A stretch of 64,000 nt of DNA from Flavobacterium flabelliforme (GTDB lineage Bacteria; Bacteroidota; Bacteroidia; Flavobacteriales; Flavobacteriaceae). Positions 30,272-39,107 of the stretch are shown here, piece by piece. Position 1 is the first letter of the stretch. The number at the start of each line of letters is the position of its first letter. The DNA is taken from contig NZ_JAGFBU010000002.1 of the NCBI RefSeq assembly GCF_017948675.1, positions 62,001 through 126,000 of the forward strand, in the 5' to 3' direction. The notes under the pieces were generated by a model. It did no database searches. It was not told the origin of the DNA and saw only the letters and a list, made by a program, of their open reading frames with translations. The position numbers and the translations under genes are program-made.

Positions 30272-31558
30272 ATGATGTCAAAAACAGCAATATTAGAGGT
30301 TGATAGCGAGAAATTTGAACTGCCTATTGTTACAGGTAGTGAGAATGAAGTAGCTATTGACATTAGCAAATTACGTGATTTATCAGGTATGATAACTCTA
30401 GATCCAGGTTATAAAAATTCAGGTTCATGTACTAGTAAAATTACTTTCTTAGATGGAGAATTGGGTATACTTCGATATAGAGGTTATGCAATTGAAGATT
30501 TAGCAGAAAAAGGACATTTTCTTGAGGTTTCGTATTTAGTTATTTTTGGAGAATTACCAACTGCAGTTCAGTTAGAGCAATTTGAAAAAGATATTAGAAG
30601 ATATACCTTAGTTAATGAAGAAATGAAAAGCATCATTGATGGTTTTCCTAAAACGGCTCATCCTATGGGCGTTTTAGCTGCTTTGACTAGTGCTTTAACT
30701 GCTTTCAATCCAAAGTCTGTAAATGCAGAGAATGAGAAAGAGATGTATGAGGCTGTTTGTAAAACGATGGGTAAATTTTTAGTTATTGCAACATGGACTT
30801 ATAGAAAAAGTATGGGTTATCCTTTAAATTATTACGATAATACAAAAGGATATGTTCAAAACTTTATGAGATTGATGTTTGAGCTACCTAATGAGCCTTA
30901 CAAACCAAACCAAATTGTTATTGATGCGTTAGATAAATTATTTATTCTTCATGCAGATCACGAACAAAATTGTTCTACTTCTACTGTAAGAATGGTAGGT
31001 TCTTCTCATGCAGGTTTATTCGCTTCTATTTCTGCTGGAGTTTCAGCACTTTGGGGACCTTTACATGGAGGTGCTAATCAAGCTGTTCTTGAGATGTTAG
31101 AAGAAATTCACAGAACAGGTGGAGATGCAGATAAATATTTAGCTAAAGCCAAAGATAAAAATGATCCATTCCGTTTAATGGGATTTGGACATAGAGTTTA
31201 TAAAAATTTCGATCCAAGAGCAAAAATTATTAAAAAAGCAGCGGATGAAGTTTTATCAACTTTAGGTGTTAATGATCCAATTCTTGCAATTGCAAAAAAA
31301 CTGGAAGAATCAGCATTAGTTGATGATTATTTCGTTTCAAGAAAATTATATCCAAACGTAGATTTTTATTCAGGAATTATATACAGAGCTTTAGGTATTC
31401 CTACTGATATGTTTACAGTAATGTTCGCTATTGGTCGTTTACCAGGTTGGATTGCACAATGGAAAGAAATGCGTGAAAATAAAGAGCCAATTGGAAGGCC
31501 AAGACAAATTTATACAGGTCATCCTTTAAGAGATTTTAAAGAATCCGATAAAAGATAA
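30272..31558 (+). CDS. gltA: Citrate synthase
   Basis: 428 residues, the length of Gram-negative type II citrate synthase. It condenses acetyl-CoA and oxaloacetate. Active-site regions are LHADHEQNCSTSTVRMVGSSHA, LWGPLHGGANQAVLEML, FRLMGFGHRVYKNFDPRA and DFYSGIIYRALG. Two adjacent ATG codons (30272, 30275) could start it. Own promoter and terminator. Confidence 0.97.
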   Translation: MMSKTAILEVDSEKFELPIVTGSENEVAIDISKLRDLSGMITLDPGYKNSGSCTSKITFLDGELGILRYRGYAIEDLAEKGHFLEVSYLVIFGELPTAVQLEQFEKDIRRYTLVNEEMKSIIDGFPKTAHPMGVLAALTSALTAFNPKSVNAENEKEMYEAVCKTMGKFLVIATWTYRKSMGYPLNYYDNTKGYVQNFMRLMFELPNEPYKPNQIVIDALDKLFILHADHEQNCSTSTVRMVGSSHAGLFASISAGVSALWGPLHGGANQAVLEMLEEIHRTGGDADKYLAKAKDKNDPFRLMGFGHRVYKNFDPRAKIIKKAADEVLSTLGVNDPILAIAKKLEESALVDDYFVSRKLYPNVDFYSGIIYRALGIPTDMFTVMFAIGRLPGWIAQWKEMRENKEPIGRPRQIYTGHPLRDFKESDKR

Positions 31559-31568
31559 TTTCAAATGT

Positions 31569-31598
31569 AAAAGCTTCACTAATTAGTGAAGCTTTTTT
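31569..31598 (+). terminator. Terminator of gltA, overlapping the next promoter
   Basis: AAGCTTCACT 31571-31580 pairs with AGTGAAGCTT 31585-31594 across AATT, followed by six T. The last T begins the TATATTTG promoter element of the next gene. Confidence 0.88.
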
Positions 31599-31605
31599 AT
31601 ATTTG
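31598..31605 (+). promoter_or_regulatory. Promoter -7 element of the amidinotransferase-family gene
   Basis: TATATTTG matches TAnnTTTG and directly abuts the gltA terminator T-tract. A start near 31610 rules out the upstream TTG at 31603 as start codon. Confidence 0.6.
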
Positions 31606-31617
31606 CTAAAATCCAAA

Positions 31618-32535
31618 ATGATGTTAAAACTAAATATAAATAACGAAAGTTCAAGACTTAGAGCAGTAGTACTGGGTTCGGCGGTTAGTAGTGGGCCTGT
31701 ACCCGAAGTAGCCGAGGCTTACGATCCCAAATCATTAGAGCATATTTTAGCGGGTACTTATCCAAAAGAGCAAGATATGATCAATGAAATGCAAGCTTTT
31801 AAAAATGTTTTACAAAAATACGATGTAGCTGTGTATCGTCCAGAAAATATTGAAAATTACAATCAGATATTTACAAGAGACATTGGTTTTGTTATTGAAG
31901 ACATTTTTGTAAAATCAAATATATTGCCCAATAGAGAACTAGAAATAGATGCGATACAGTATATCATTGATCAAATAGATCCTAAAAAAGTGGTACGTCC
32001 ACCGTCTGAAGTTCATATAGAAGGTGGTGATGTTATGCTTTGGAACGATTATATTTTTATAGGGACTTATAAAGGAAGTGATTATAAAGATTATATTACA
32101 GCAAGAACAAATATGTTAGGGGTTCAGTATATTAGAGACTTGTTCCCTCACAAAATTGTCAAGGAATTCGACTTAGTTAAATCAAAAATAGAAGCTCGTG
32201 ATAATGCCTTGCATTTAGATTGTTGTTTTCAGCCATTAGGTAATAATAAGGCAATTATATATAAAAATGGTTTTCGCGAAGAAGCCGATTATCTGTTTTT
32301 AGTCAATCTTTTTGGAAAAGAAAATTTATTTCAAATTACTAGAGATGAAATGTATGATATGAATTCTAATGTGTTTTCTATTGATACTAATGTCGTTGTT
32401 TCCGAAAGAAATTTTACTCGTTTAAACAATTGGTTGCGAGAAAACGGATTTATTGTAGAAGAAATTCCATATGCAGAAATTGCAAAGCAAGAAGGTTTAT
32501 TAAGATGTTCTACTTTGCCATTAATTAGAGATTAA
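31618..32535 (+). CDS. Arginine deiminase / dimethylargininase superfamily hydrolase
   Basis: 305 residues from the ATG at 31618 (another ATG follows at once; the frame is open to a TTG at 31603 inside the promoter). It has the guanidino-modifying enzyme fold with FTRD (85-88), EGGDV (135-139), the catalytic histidine in HLDCCF (His199) and the nucleophile cysteine near the C-terminus in LLRCSTLPL (Cys297). Members hydrolyse arginine, methylated arginines or peptidyl-arginine, or transfer amidino groups. The exact substrate cannot be read from the sequence. It is followed by a second member of the same superfamily. Confidence 0.85.
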   Translation: MMLKLNINNESSRLRAVVLGSAVSSGPVPEVAEAYDPKSLEHILAGTYPKEQDMINEMQAFKNVLQKYDVAVYRPENIENYNQIFTRDIGFVIEDIFVKSNILPNRELEIDAIQYIIDQIDPKKVVRPPSEVHIEGGDVMLWNDYIFIGTYKGSDYKDYITARTNMLGVQYIRDLFPHKIVKEFDLVKSKIEARDNALHLDCCFQPLGNNKAIIYKNGFREEADYLFLVNLFGKENLFQITRDEMYDMNSNVFSIDTNVVVSERNFTRLNNWLRENGFIVEEIPYAEIAKQEGLLRCSTLPLIRD

Positions 32536-32585
32536 TTTAACAATGATGAACATTGCTAGATGTCATTATTACCAATAATAAAATT

Positions 32586-33521
32586 ATGAAACAAACAACA
32601 AATTCTATATTAATGATTCGCCCAGTTGCGTTTCGTATGAATGAACAAACGGCAGTAAATAACTATTATCAAAAAGTGCTAGATGGGCTTTTGCCTGCTA
32701 CTGTAAATGCAAAAGCGCAACAAGAGTTTGATGTTTTTGTAGAGAAATTACAAGCTGTAGGAGTAGATGTTACTGTGGTGGATGATACTTTAAATCCGGA
32801 TACTCCTGATAGTATTTTCCCGAATAACTGGATTTCTTTCCATGAAAATGGAGATGTAGCACTGTATCCAATGTTTGCTGTAAATCGCCGTCAAGAACGT
32901 AGAGAAGAAATTCTAGATATGCTGGAAGAGAAGGGATTTATGATTCAAAATATTGTAGATTATACTTCTGCAGAAGAAGATGGTTTCTTTCTGGAAGGGA
33001 CAGGAAGCTTACTTCTGGATAGAGCGAATAGCAAAGCATATTGTGCTTTATCACCACGTGCAGATGAAGAGCTCTTTATTGAATTCTGTGAAGATTTTGA
33101 TTATGCGCCAGTAATCTTTGAAGCTTTTCAAACGGTTGATTCAGAACGCAAATTAATTTACCATACTAATGTAATGATGTGTTTGGGAGAAACTTTTGCT
33201 GTTATTTGTATGGATTGCATTGATGATAAAAAAGAACGTAAAATGGTTCTTGATAATCTCAAGGAAAATAATAAAGAAGTTATTTTGATTTCAGAAGATC
33301 AGGTAAATAATTTTGCAGGAAACATGCTTGAAGTTAGAGGAACAAACGACAAAAGGTATTTGGTGATGAGTGCAGCTGCGCATCAATCTTTGACTTCAAA
33401 ACAAATTACACAGTTAGAAAAACATGCCGAAATATTGAGTTCTAGTTTAGACACAATTGAAGCTTGCGGAGGTGGAAGCGCCAGATGTATGATGGCAGAA
33501 ATTTTCTTGCCAAGAAATTAA
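32586..33521 (+). CDS. ctlX: CtlX-type amidinotransferase-fold hydrolase (citrulline utilisation candidate)
   Basis: 311 residues from the ATG at 32586; an open frame upstream to 32553 looks spurious. The start TTNSILMIRPVAFRMNEQTAVNNYYQ, the FPNNW segment (79-83), LEGTGSLLLDR, His193 in YHTNVMM and the C-terminal nucleophile region CGGGSARC (Cys301) match, as I recall, the family annotated as CtlX, named after a Francisella citrulline ureidase. It shares the fold, but little sequence, with the preceding gene, 50 bases upstream. It ends at a bidirectional terminator. The symbol is a family-level assignment. Confidence 0.7.
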   Translation: MKQTTNSILMIRPVAFRMNEQTAVNNYYQKVLDGLLPATVNAKAQQEFDVFVEKLQAVGVDVTVVDDTLNPDTPDSIFPNNWISFHENGDVALYPMFAVNRRQERREEILDMLEEKGFMIQNIVDYTSAEEDGFFLEGTGSLLLDRANSKAYCALSPRADEELFIEFCEDFDYAPVIFEAFQTVDSERKLIYHTNVMMCLGETFAVICMDCIDDKKERKMVLDNLKENNKEVILISEDQVNNFAGNMLEVRGTNDKRYLVMSAAAHQSLTSKQITQLEKHAEILSSSLDTIEACGGGSARCMMAEIFLPRN

Positions 33522-33525
33522 ATTT

Positions 33526-33564
33526 AAAAGCCCTATCTCGTTTATTTAACTTGATAGGGCTTCT
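33526..33564. terminator. Bidirectional terminator between ctlX and marC
   Basis: AAGCCCTATC 33528-33537 pairs with GATAGGGCTT 33553-33562 between two convergent genes, with A- and T-rich flanks. Confidence 0.75.
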
Positions 33565-33574
33565 AAATTTACTA

Positions 33575-34201
33575 TTACAAATTAGTCTTTATAATATTAA
33601 TAATGGCGCTTACAATATATTGTATGCCTATCGCAATAACTATAAAACCAACGATTCTAGAAATAGCTACTATTCCTGATGCTCCTAGAATTTTTGCTAA
33701 ATAATGAGCGCTCCTAAGAATGATAAAGATTGTAAAAGCGATAGCAAGAATTGCTAAAGAAGAAACAATAATCTCTACTGTTTCGTTGTGTTCTTGATAA
33801 AAAGCAATAAGAAGAGAAATAGATCCTGGGCCAGCCAACATTGGGATTGCAAGCGGTGTTAAGGCAATGTCATTTCTTTTTTGTGCGTCAGTTTCTGCTT
33901 TTTTGTTAATACCTCTCTTTTTATTGAATTTTCCTGAAAGTAATGAGAATCCAGAGTTCACAATGATAATTCCTCCGGCAATTCTTAAAGCATCTATGCT
34001 AATTCCAAAGAAAATCAATACATATTGGCCGATAAAAAAAGAAACAATAAGAATGATAAATACATTTATCGCTGTCCATAAAGAAATTCTTGAACGTTCT
34101 TTTTTAGTGTCATTTTGAGTTAATCCTACAAAAATAGGCACTGTGCCAATAGGGTTTAACACCGAAAAAAGAGCTACAAAAAGATAAATAAATAAATCCA
34201 T
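33575..34201 (-). CDS. MarC family inner-membrane protein
   Basis: 208 residues with six hydrophobic segments, and the family features LFSVLNPIGTVPIFVGLT near the N-terminus and AIPMLAGPGSISLLIA in the middle. MarC/UPF0056 proteins are inner-membrane proteins of unknown function, despite the multiple-antibiotic-resistance name. A TATTTTTG promoter lies about 20 bases upstream. Confidence 0.9.
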   Translation of the reverse strand: MDLFIYLFVALFSVLNPIGTVPIFVGLTQNDTKKERSRISLWTAINVFIILIVSFFIGQYVLIFFGISIDALRIAGGIIIVNSGFSLLSGKFNKKRGINKKAETDAQKRNDIALTPLAIPMLAGPGSISLLIAFYQEHNETVEIIVSSLAILAIAFTIFIILRSAHYLAKILGASGIVAISRIVGFIVIAIGIQYIVSAIINIIKTNL

Positions 34202-34220
34202 GTTTTGTTTTTTATGATAG

Positions 34221-34228
34221 CAAAAATA
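34221..34228 (-). promoter_or_regulatory. Promoter -7 element of marC
   Basis: TATTTTTG on the minus strand, about 20 bases before the start codon. Confidence 0.5.
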
Positions 34229-34317
34229 CTCTTTTTTTACTTTTTAACGTTAACCTAATGTTTTTTATTGACTTATAAGTAATCCTTAAAATAGTTTAAC
34301 CAACAATCCTTTTTGCT

Positions 34318-34325
34318 TACTTTTG
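34318..34325 (+). promoter_or_regulatory. Promoter -7 element of the CoA-binding protein gene
   Basis: TACTTTTG matches TAnnTTTG, 19 bases before the ATG. Confidence 0.6.
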
Positions 34326-34344
34326 TGCAATACAATTCTATAAA

Positions 34345-34713
34345 ATGATAAAGAGTAAAAAAACTTTAGTTCTTGGCGCTACTACAAAGCCAGACAGATA
34401 TGCTTTTAAAGCGATAACAATGTTGGTTGATAAAGGACACTCAGTGCTTGCATTAGGTCAGAACGCTGGTGAAGTGGCTGGAATAAAAATTCAAACGAAA
34501 GCTATTCCAATAAAAAACATTGATACGGTTACTTTATATTTAAATCCAACCCGCCAACGTGATTATTATAATTACATCGTAGAGGTAAAACCGAAACGTG
34601 TTATTTTTAATCCTGGTACCGAAAATCCAGAATTCTATCAGTTATTAAAATTAAATGATATTAAGGTAGAAATAGCTTGTACATTAGTATTGTTGACTAC
34701 AAATCAATATTAA
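34345..34713 (+). CDS. CoA-binding domain protein (YccU-like)
   Basis: 122 residues forming one Rossmann-like CoA-binding domain: TLVLGATTKPDRYAFKAITMLVDKGHSVLALG at the start, then LYLNPTRQRDYYNYIVEVKPKRVIFNPGTENPEF. Stand-alone domains of this kind (CoA_binding_2 family) resemble the CoA-binding part of succinyl-CoA synthetase; the cellular role is not known. A single gene with its own promoter and an unusual structured region downstream. Confidence 0.8.
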   Translation: MIKSKKTLVLGATTKPDRYAFKAITMLVDKGHSVLALGQNAGEVAGIKIQTKAIPIKNIDTVTLYLNPTRQRDYYNYIVEVKPKRVIFNPGTENPEFYQLLKLNDIKVEIACTLVLLTTNQY

Positions 34714-35124
34714 ATTTCAATATTTTTTTAATCTTAATGATACGGTCAGTATTCTTGTTTCTTTATTTTAAGCAATAAAGAGATAAGAATATTGGTTTTG
34801 TTATTAACTGACCTAATTATTGTGTTAAATTCTTTTTACTGAGAGTTACAACTTCATCAAAAAAATTTTTTGTTTTATACTATAAGTGAACATTAGAATC
34901 GGGTTTTTGATATTATATTTAGGATTAATAAAAAAAGAAATACCAAAATTGAAGTGTTTTAATTCCTATTTTCTTTTACAAATTGATTTGAAATTTCAAC
35001 TCTTATATTGTTCAAAGAATATTGTTAGACATTTTATTTTAAAAAAGTATCCATTAGATTTTCCTTTCAAATACAACTCCAGTTTTTAAAATAACTATTT
35101 TTCAAATTCATTACTTTTGTAATT
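34714..35124. other. 411-base spacer with nested inverted repeats
   Basis: GGTCAGT 34744-34750 and ACTGACC 34807-34813 enclose an imperfect hairpin formed by 34750-34767 and 34774-34791 (TATTCTT... with ...AAGAATA, TCTTTATT with AATAAAGA). The rest is AT-rich without recognisable coding content until the recR promoter. A 67-codon open frame at 34886-35089 has no ATG start and reads as noise. Confidence 0.5.
35112..35119 (+). promoter_or_regulatory. Promoter -7 element of recR, next to the start codon
   Basis: TACTTTTG ends five bases before the ATG, so the recR mRNA may have a very short or no leader. Confidence 0.55.
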
Positions 35125-35745
35125 ATGGAATTTTCATCAAAATTAATAGAAAAAGCAGTTAATGAAATGTCTCAGTTACCAGGAATAGGTAAGCGAACCG
35201 CATTGCGATTGGTTTTACATTTATTAAAACAACCCAAAGATCAAACTGTATTTTTGTCACAAGCGCTAGTTGCGATGCGACAAGATATAAAGTATTGCGG
35301 GAGTTGTCACAATATTTCGGACAGTATTTTATGTGAAATCTGCGCTAATAATAATCGCAATCATCAATTAATCTGTGTTGTTGAAGACATACGCGATGTT
35401 ATGGCCATCGAAAATACAGGCCAATTTAGAGGGATTTATCATGTTCTGGGAGGGAAAATTTCACCAATTGACGGGGTTGGTCCGAGTCAATTGAATATAA
35501 ATTCATTAGTAGAAAAAGTAAAATCAGGCACAGTTCAGGAAATTATTTTTGCGTTAAGTTCGACTATGGAAGGGGATACTACTAATTTTTATATTTACAA
35601 ACAAATTGCGGAATCTGAAATAATCATATCTACCATTGCAAGAGGAATCTCAGTGGGTGATGAACTAGAATATGCGGATGAAGTAACACTCGGAAGAAGT
35701 ATTTTGCAAAGAATTCCGTTTGAAAAAGGGTTTAAAAATAATTAA
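35125..35745 (+). CDS. recR: Recombination protein RecR
   Basis: 206 residues. A helix-hairpin-helix ([16 protein letters not shown], about 18-33) is followed by a four-cysteine zinc finger (Cys58, Cys61, Cys70, Cys73), a Toprim domain starting [14 protein letters not shown] and a C-terminal Walker-B-like region. RecR works with RecO and RecF to load RecA on gapped DNA. It is the last housekeeping gene before the polysaccharide locus. Confidence 0.96.
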   Translation: MEFSSKLIEKAVNEMSQLPGIGKRTALRLVLHLLKQPKDQTVFLSQALVAMRQDIKYCGSCHNISDSILCEICANNNRNHQLICVVEDIRDVMAIENTGQFRGIYHVLGGKISPIDGVGPSQLNINSLVEKVKSGTVQEIIFALSSTMEGDTTNFYIYKQIAESEIIISTIARGISVGDELEYADEVTLGRSILQRIPFEKGFKNN

Positions 35746-35790
35746 TCTATTTTAAAGAATAGTGATGCTTTAAATTCGTAAATGAAAAGC

Positions 35791-35798
35791 TATATTTG
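35791..35798 (+). promoter_or_regulatory. Promoter -7 element of the polysaccharide locus
   Basis: TATATTTG matches TAnnTTTG. It lies inside an open frame that begins at 35782, so translation must start downstream, at the ATG at 35821. Confidence 0.6.
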
Positions 35799-35820
35799 TT
35801 GCTTAATAAAAACAGTAAAA

Positions 35821-36612
35821 ATGAGCAAATACGTACTCTGTTTGTCGCTAATTATAGGTCTGATGGTTTCGTCTTGCATACCAACCAAAGATTTAATTTA
35901 TCTTCAGAAAAAAGATAATGCACAGCCAGAAGAAATTATTTCTGCTGTCGAATCTAAACCGTATCGTTTGCAAATTAATGATGTTTTGAGCATTACTATA
36001 AAAGCGATTGATCCTAAATTAGTGAGTATTTTTAATACAACAAATAATGAAGCTTCAGCGGGTAAATCTGAAACAGGATTATATTTTGATGGTTTTACAG
36101 TGGATGATCATGGAAATATTAGAATCCCAGTATTAGGAAATATAAATGTAATTGGATATACGTTAGATGAAGTTAGACAATTTGTAGAAAAGCAATTATT
36201 AGCCGAATATTTTAATAAAGAGGCCAATATTTTTGTCACTGTAAAATTGGCTGGTTTTCGATATACGATCAACGGAGAAATTGGAACTCCAGGTACTAAG
36301 ACCTTGTTTCAGGAGCATTTAAATATTATGGAAGCTATTGCAAATGCTGGCGATATTACAATTACAGGAAATAGGAAAGCAGTTACTATTATGCGAAAAA
36401 CACCAACTGGTGTCGAGATGCATGACTTAGATCTCACGGATATTAATGTAATGAAATCTCCCTATTATTACTTGCAACCCAATGATTATGTCTATATTAA
36501 GCCCTTAAAACAAAAGACTTGGGGAACGGGGAAAACGGGAATAGAATCTTTGGGGACTATTATTACCTTATTGTCTTTGGCAACAACGACTTTTTTGTTG
36601 TTAAAAAAATAA
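35821..36612 (+). CDS. Polysaccharide export outer-membrane lipoprotein (Wza/OPX type)
   Basis: 263 residues from the ATG at 35821. This start gives a classic lipoprotein signal (MSKYVLCLSLIIGLMVSSC, Cys19), while the upstream ATG at 35782 lies before the promoter element. The body has the Poly_export domain (YRLQINDVLSITIKAIDPKL) and an SLBB-like domain (YTINGEIGTPGTKTLFQEHLNIMEAIANAGDIT), and ends with a hydrophobic segment (SLGTIITLLSLATTTFLLL), a Bacteroidota feature. It forms the outer-membrane or periplasmic export channel together with the Wzc-like protein 16 bases downstream. Confidence 0.9.
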   Translation: MSKYVLCLSLIIGLMVSSCIPTKDLIYLQKKDNAQPEEIISAVESKPYRLQINDVLSITIKAIDPKLVSIFNTTNNEASAGKSETGLYFDGFTVDDHGNIRIPVLGNINVIGYTLDEVRQFVEKQLLAEYFNKEANIFVTVKLAGFRYTINGEIGTPGTKTLFQEHLNIMEAIANAGDITITGNRKAVTIMRKTPTGVEMHDLDLTDINVMKSPYYYLQPNDYVYIKPLKQKTWGTGKTGIESLGTIITLLSLATTTFLLLKK

Positions 36613-36628
36613 AAACCTTACATAGAAA

Positions 36629-39076
36629 ATGTTAGATATAAAAGATTTTTCAATTTTTGAAAATCAAGTCAATTTTGACTTCAAAGGGTTTTTGATTAAA
36701 ATTGTAAGCTATTGGAAATGGTTTTTAATTTGTTTAATAATCACTTTTACAATTGCGTACCAAGTCAACGTACGCAAAGAAAAAATTTATGCCATGGAAA
36801 CGCTTATTTCTGTCAAAGAAGAAAGCAATCCACTTTTTACCTCAAATACCAGCCTAGTTTTTAATTGGGGTGGAACATCAGATCAGGTACAAACTATTTC
36901 AACAACTTTACAGTCTAGATCGCATAATGAGTTAGTGGTAGATAAGCTCCAGTTTTATATTGATTATTTAGTTCAAGGAAAATACAATTTAATAGATGCT
37001 TATGGTGCCGTTCCTTTTTACGTGGCAATCGATAAGTCAAAGGGACAACTTGTTGGAAATCTAATTGGCATTAAGTTTTTAAGTGAAAATGAATATGAAC
37101 TTAGAATTCCATTTGCTACATCAAATGTATCTATATTAACTTATTCTACTAATTCCTACAGCAATACAGCTGTTGAAATTGGTGATTTCGTAAAAAAATA
37201 TAAAGTAGGTGAGTCAGTGTCGTTGCCTTTTTTGAATTGGAAATTACAAATAAATGACAATCCAGGTTTTTATAAAGGCAAAGAATACTTTGTTCGTTTT
37301 AATGATTATGACGGGACAGTTTCTAGTTATAAAGGGATTGGAGTTCGATCTGATGACAAAGGAGGTTCTATTATAACCTTGTCGATGCAAGGGAATAATA
37401 AAGCAAGAATGGTAGAATACCTGAATGCTACTGTAAAAATGCTGATCAAAAGGCAATTGGATAGTAAGAATCAGTTTGCTACGAATACGATTTCCTTTAT
37501 AGATAGTACTTTGGTGGCTATGGAGTCTCAATTGAAAGAGACCGGAAATGAATTAAAGAGTTTTAGGAAAGGCAAAAATATTTACGATGTTGAGGATGGT
37601 GGAGTAAAATTCTCAGAAAAAATAGTTGAATTTGACGTCAAAAAGGACGAGGTAAATCGCAAAATTGCCTATTATAATTCTTTAAAATCCTACCTAAAAA
37701 ATAGTGTCAATTATGCAAAACTTCCAGCGCCATCAGTGGCAGGAATCGAAGATCCAAATATTGTTGTCAATGTTTCAAAATTAATAGCGCTATCTGCTCA
37801 AAGATCTGAAATGGCCTATGCCGTAAAAAGCGAAAAGATATTTAGTGATTTTGATAATCAAATGGAGGCTGTAAAAAATGTTCTTCTAGAAAATATTGCT
37901 AGCGCCAAGGCTTCTTTGCAGTATGATTTGGCTATGATCAGTAGTAAGATAAACGAAACTGAAAGTACAATAAAGCAACTTCCAGAGGATCAGCAAGAAT
38001 TAATTAAAATTAAAAGGAAATATGATTTAAGCGACAATATTTACAGCACTTTTCTTCAAAAACGAAGTGAAGCAGATATTGTCAAAGCAGCAAATTTATC
38101 AGACATTCACTTTATTGACCCCGCAAAAGATGTTGGAGGTAGTTTAATTGGCCCAAAAACTTCTGCAAATTATGTATTAGCATTATTCTTAGGAATACTG
38201 ATCCCCTTGATTTTTATTTTTGCAATTTTCTTTATTAATAATTCAGTTCAAAACGCTGAAGATATTAGTAAAATGACAAAAATACCATTAATAGGTGTGG
38301 TTGGAATCAATAAAGAAAATACAAATCTAGCGGTATTTGATAAACCCAAATCGGCTTTGTCAGAATCCTTTAGAGCCATTCGATCCTCACTTCAGTTTCT
38401 TTATAAAAAACAAAATGTAGATGGGGCAAAAACTTTAATGATTACATCGTCAATAAGTGGCGAAGGAAAAACTTTTTGTTCTATAAATATAGCAACAGTA
38501 TTTGCTTTAAGTGAAAAAAAGACAGTTATAATTGGACTTGATTTGCGTAAGCCAAAATTGGCTGCTGAGTTTAATTTATCTAATGATGTTGGGGTTGTTA
38601 ATTATCTAATTAAGCAAAAAACGGTGGAAGAAATTACCAACCAAACTCATATTCCTTATTTAGATGTGATTCTATCCGGTCCAGTTCCTCCAAATCCTGC
38701 AGAACTAATTATTAGTGAAAGAATGGGAGAACTGATTGAAGAATTAAAAGGTAAGTACGATTACATTATTCTAGACACACCACCGGTTGGTTTAGTTTCG
38801 GATGCGTTAGAACTCGTACAATATGCTGATGTTACACTTTATATTGTAAGACAAAATTTCACTAAAAAAGAAATGATTACCTTATTAAATAATAGAGTAA
38901 AACGAGGGGAGTTGAATAATACCAGTATAATTTTGAATGGTCTAGAAAACAAAGCGAAGTACGGCACTGGTTATGGCTATGGTTACGGCTATGGTGCTTA
39001 TGCAAATGGATATTATGAAGATGATAAGCCAATGACGACATACCAAAAGATTGTAAAAAAGATTATAAAAAAATAA
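36629..39076 (+). CDS. Wzc-type polysaccharide copolymerase with BY-kinase domain
   Basis: 815 residues. An N-terminal Wzz domain with a membrane segment (about 29-46), a long periplasmic coiled-coil region, a second membrane segment (about 512-535), then a cytoplasmic bacterial tyrosine kinase: Walker A in SSISGEGKT (about 605-613), Walker A' in VIIGLDLRKPK and Walker B in YIILDTPPVGL. The C-terminus has a tyrosine cluster (GYGYGYGYGAYANGYYEDD, about 777-797) for autophosphorylation. It controls chain length and export with the OPX protein just upstream. Confidence 0.93.
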   Translation: MLDIKDFSIFENQVNFDFKGFLIKIVSYWKWFLICLIITFTIAYQVNVRKEKIYAMETLISVKEESNPLFTSNTSLVFNWGGTSDQVQTISTTLQSRSHNELVVDKLQFYIDYLVQGKYNLIDAYGAVPFYVAIDKSKGQLVGNLIGIKFLSENEYELRIPFATSNVSILTYSTNSYSNTAVEIGDFVKKYKVGESVSLPFLNWKLQINDNPGFYKGKEYFVRFNDYDGTVSSYKGIGVRSDDKGGSIITLSMQGNNKARMVEYLNATVKMLIKRQLDSKNQFATNTISFIDSTLVAMESQLKETGNELKSFRKGKNIYDVEDGGVKFSEKIVEFDVKKDEVNRKIAYYNSLKSYLKNSVNYAKLPAPSVAGIEDPNIVVNVSKLIALSAQRSEMAYAVKSEKIFSDFDNQMEAVKNVLLENIASAKASLQYDLAMISSKINETESTIKQLPEDQQELIKIKRKYDLSDNIYSTFLQKRSEADIVKAANLSDIHFIDPAKDVGGSLIGPKTSANYVLALFLGILIPLIFIFAIFFINNSVQNAEDISKMTKIPLIGVVGINKENTNLAVFDKPKSALSESFRAIRSSLQFLYKKQNVDGAKTLMITSSISGEGKTFCSINIATVFALSEKKTVIIGLDLRKPKLAAEFNLSNDVGVVNYLIKQKTVEEITNQTHIPYLDVILSGPVPPNPAELIISERMGELIEELKGKYDYIILDTPPVGLVSDALELVQYADVTLYIVRQNFTKKEMITLLNNRVKRGELNNTSIILNGLENKAKYGTGYGYGYGYGAYANGYYEDDKPMTTYQKIVKKIIKK

Positions 39077-39107
39077 ACTCAGTATCGATTATCTCAAAAG
39101 TAAAAAT

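Noticed and set aside
34886..35089. 67-codon open frame before recR
   Set aside because: No ATG start, composition of plain AT-rich DNA, no recognisable motif.
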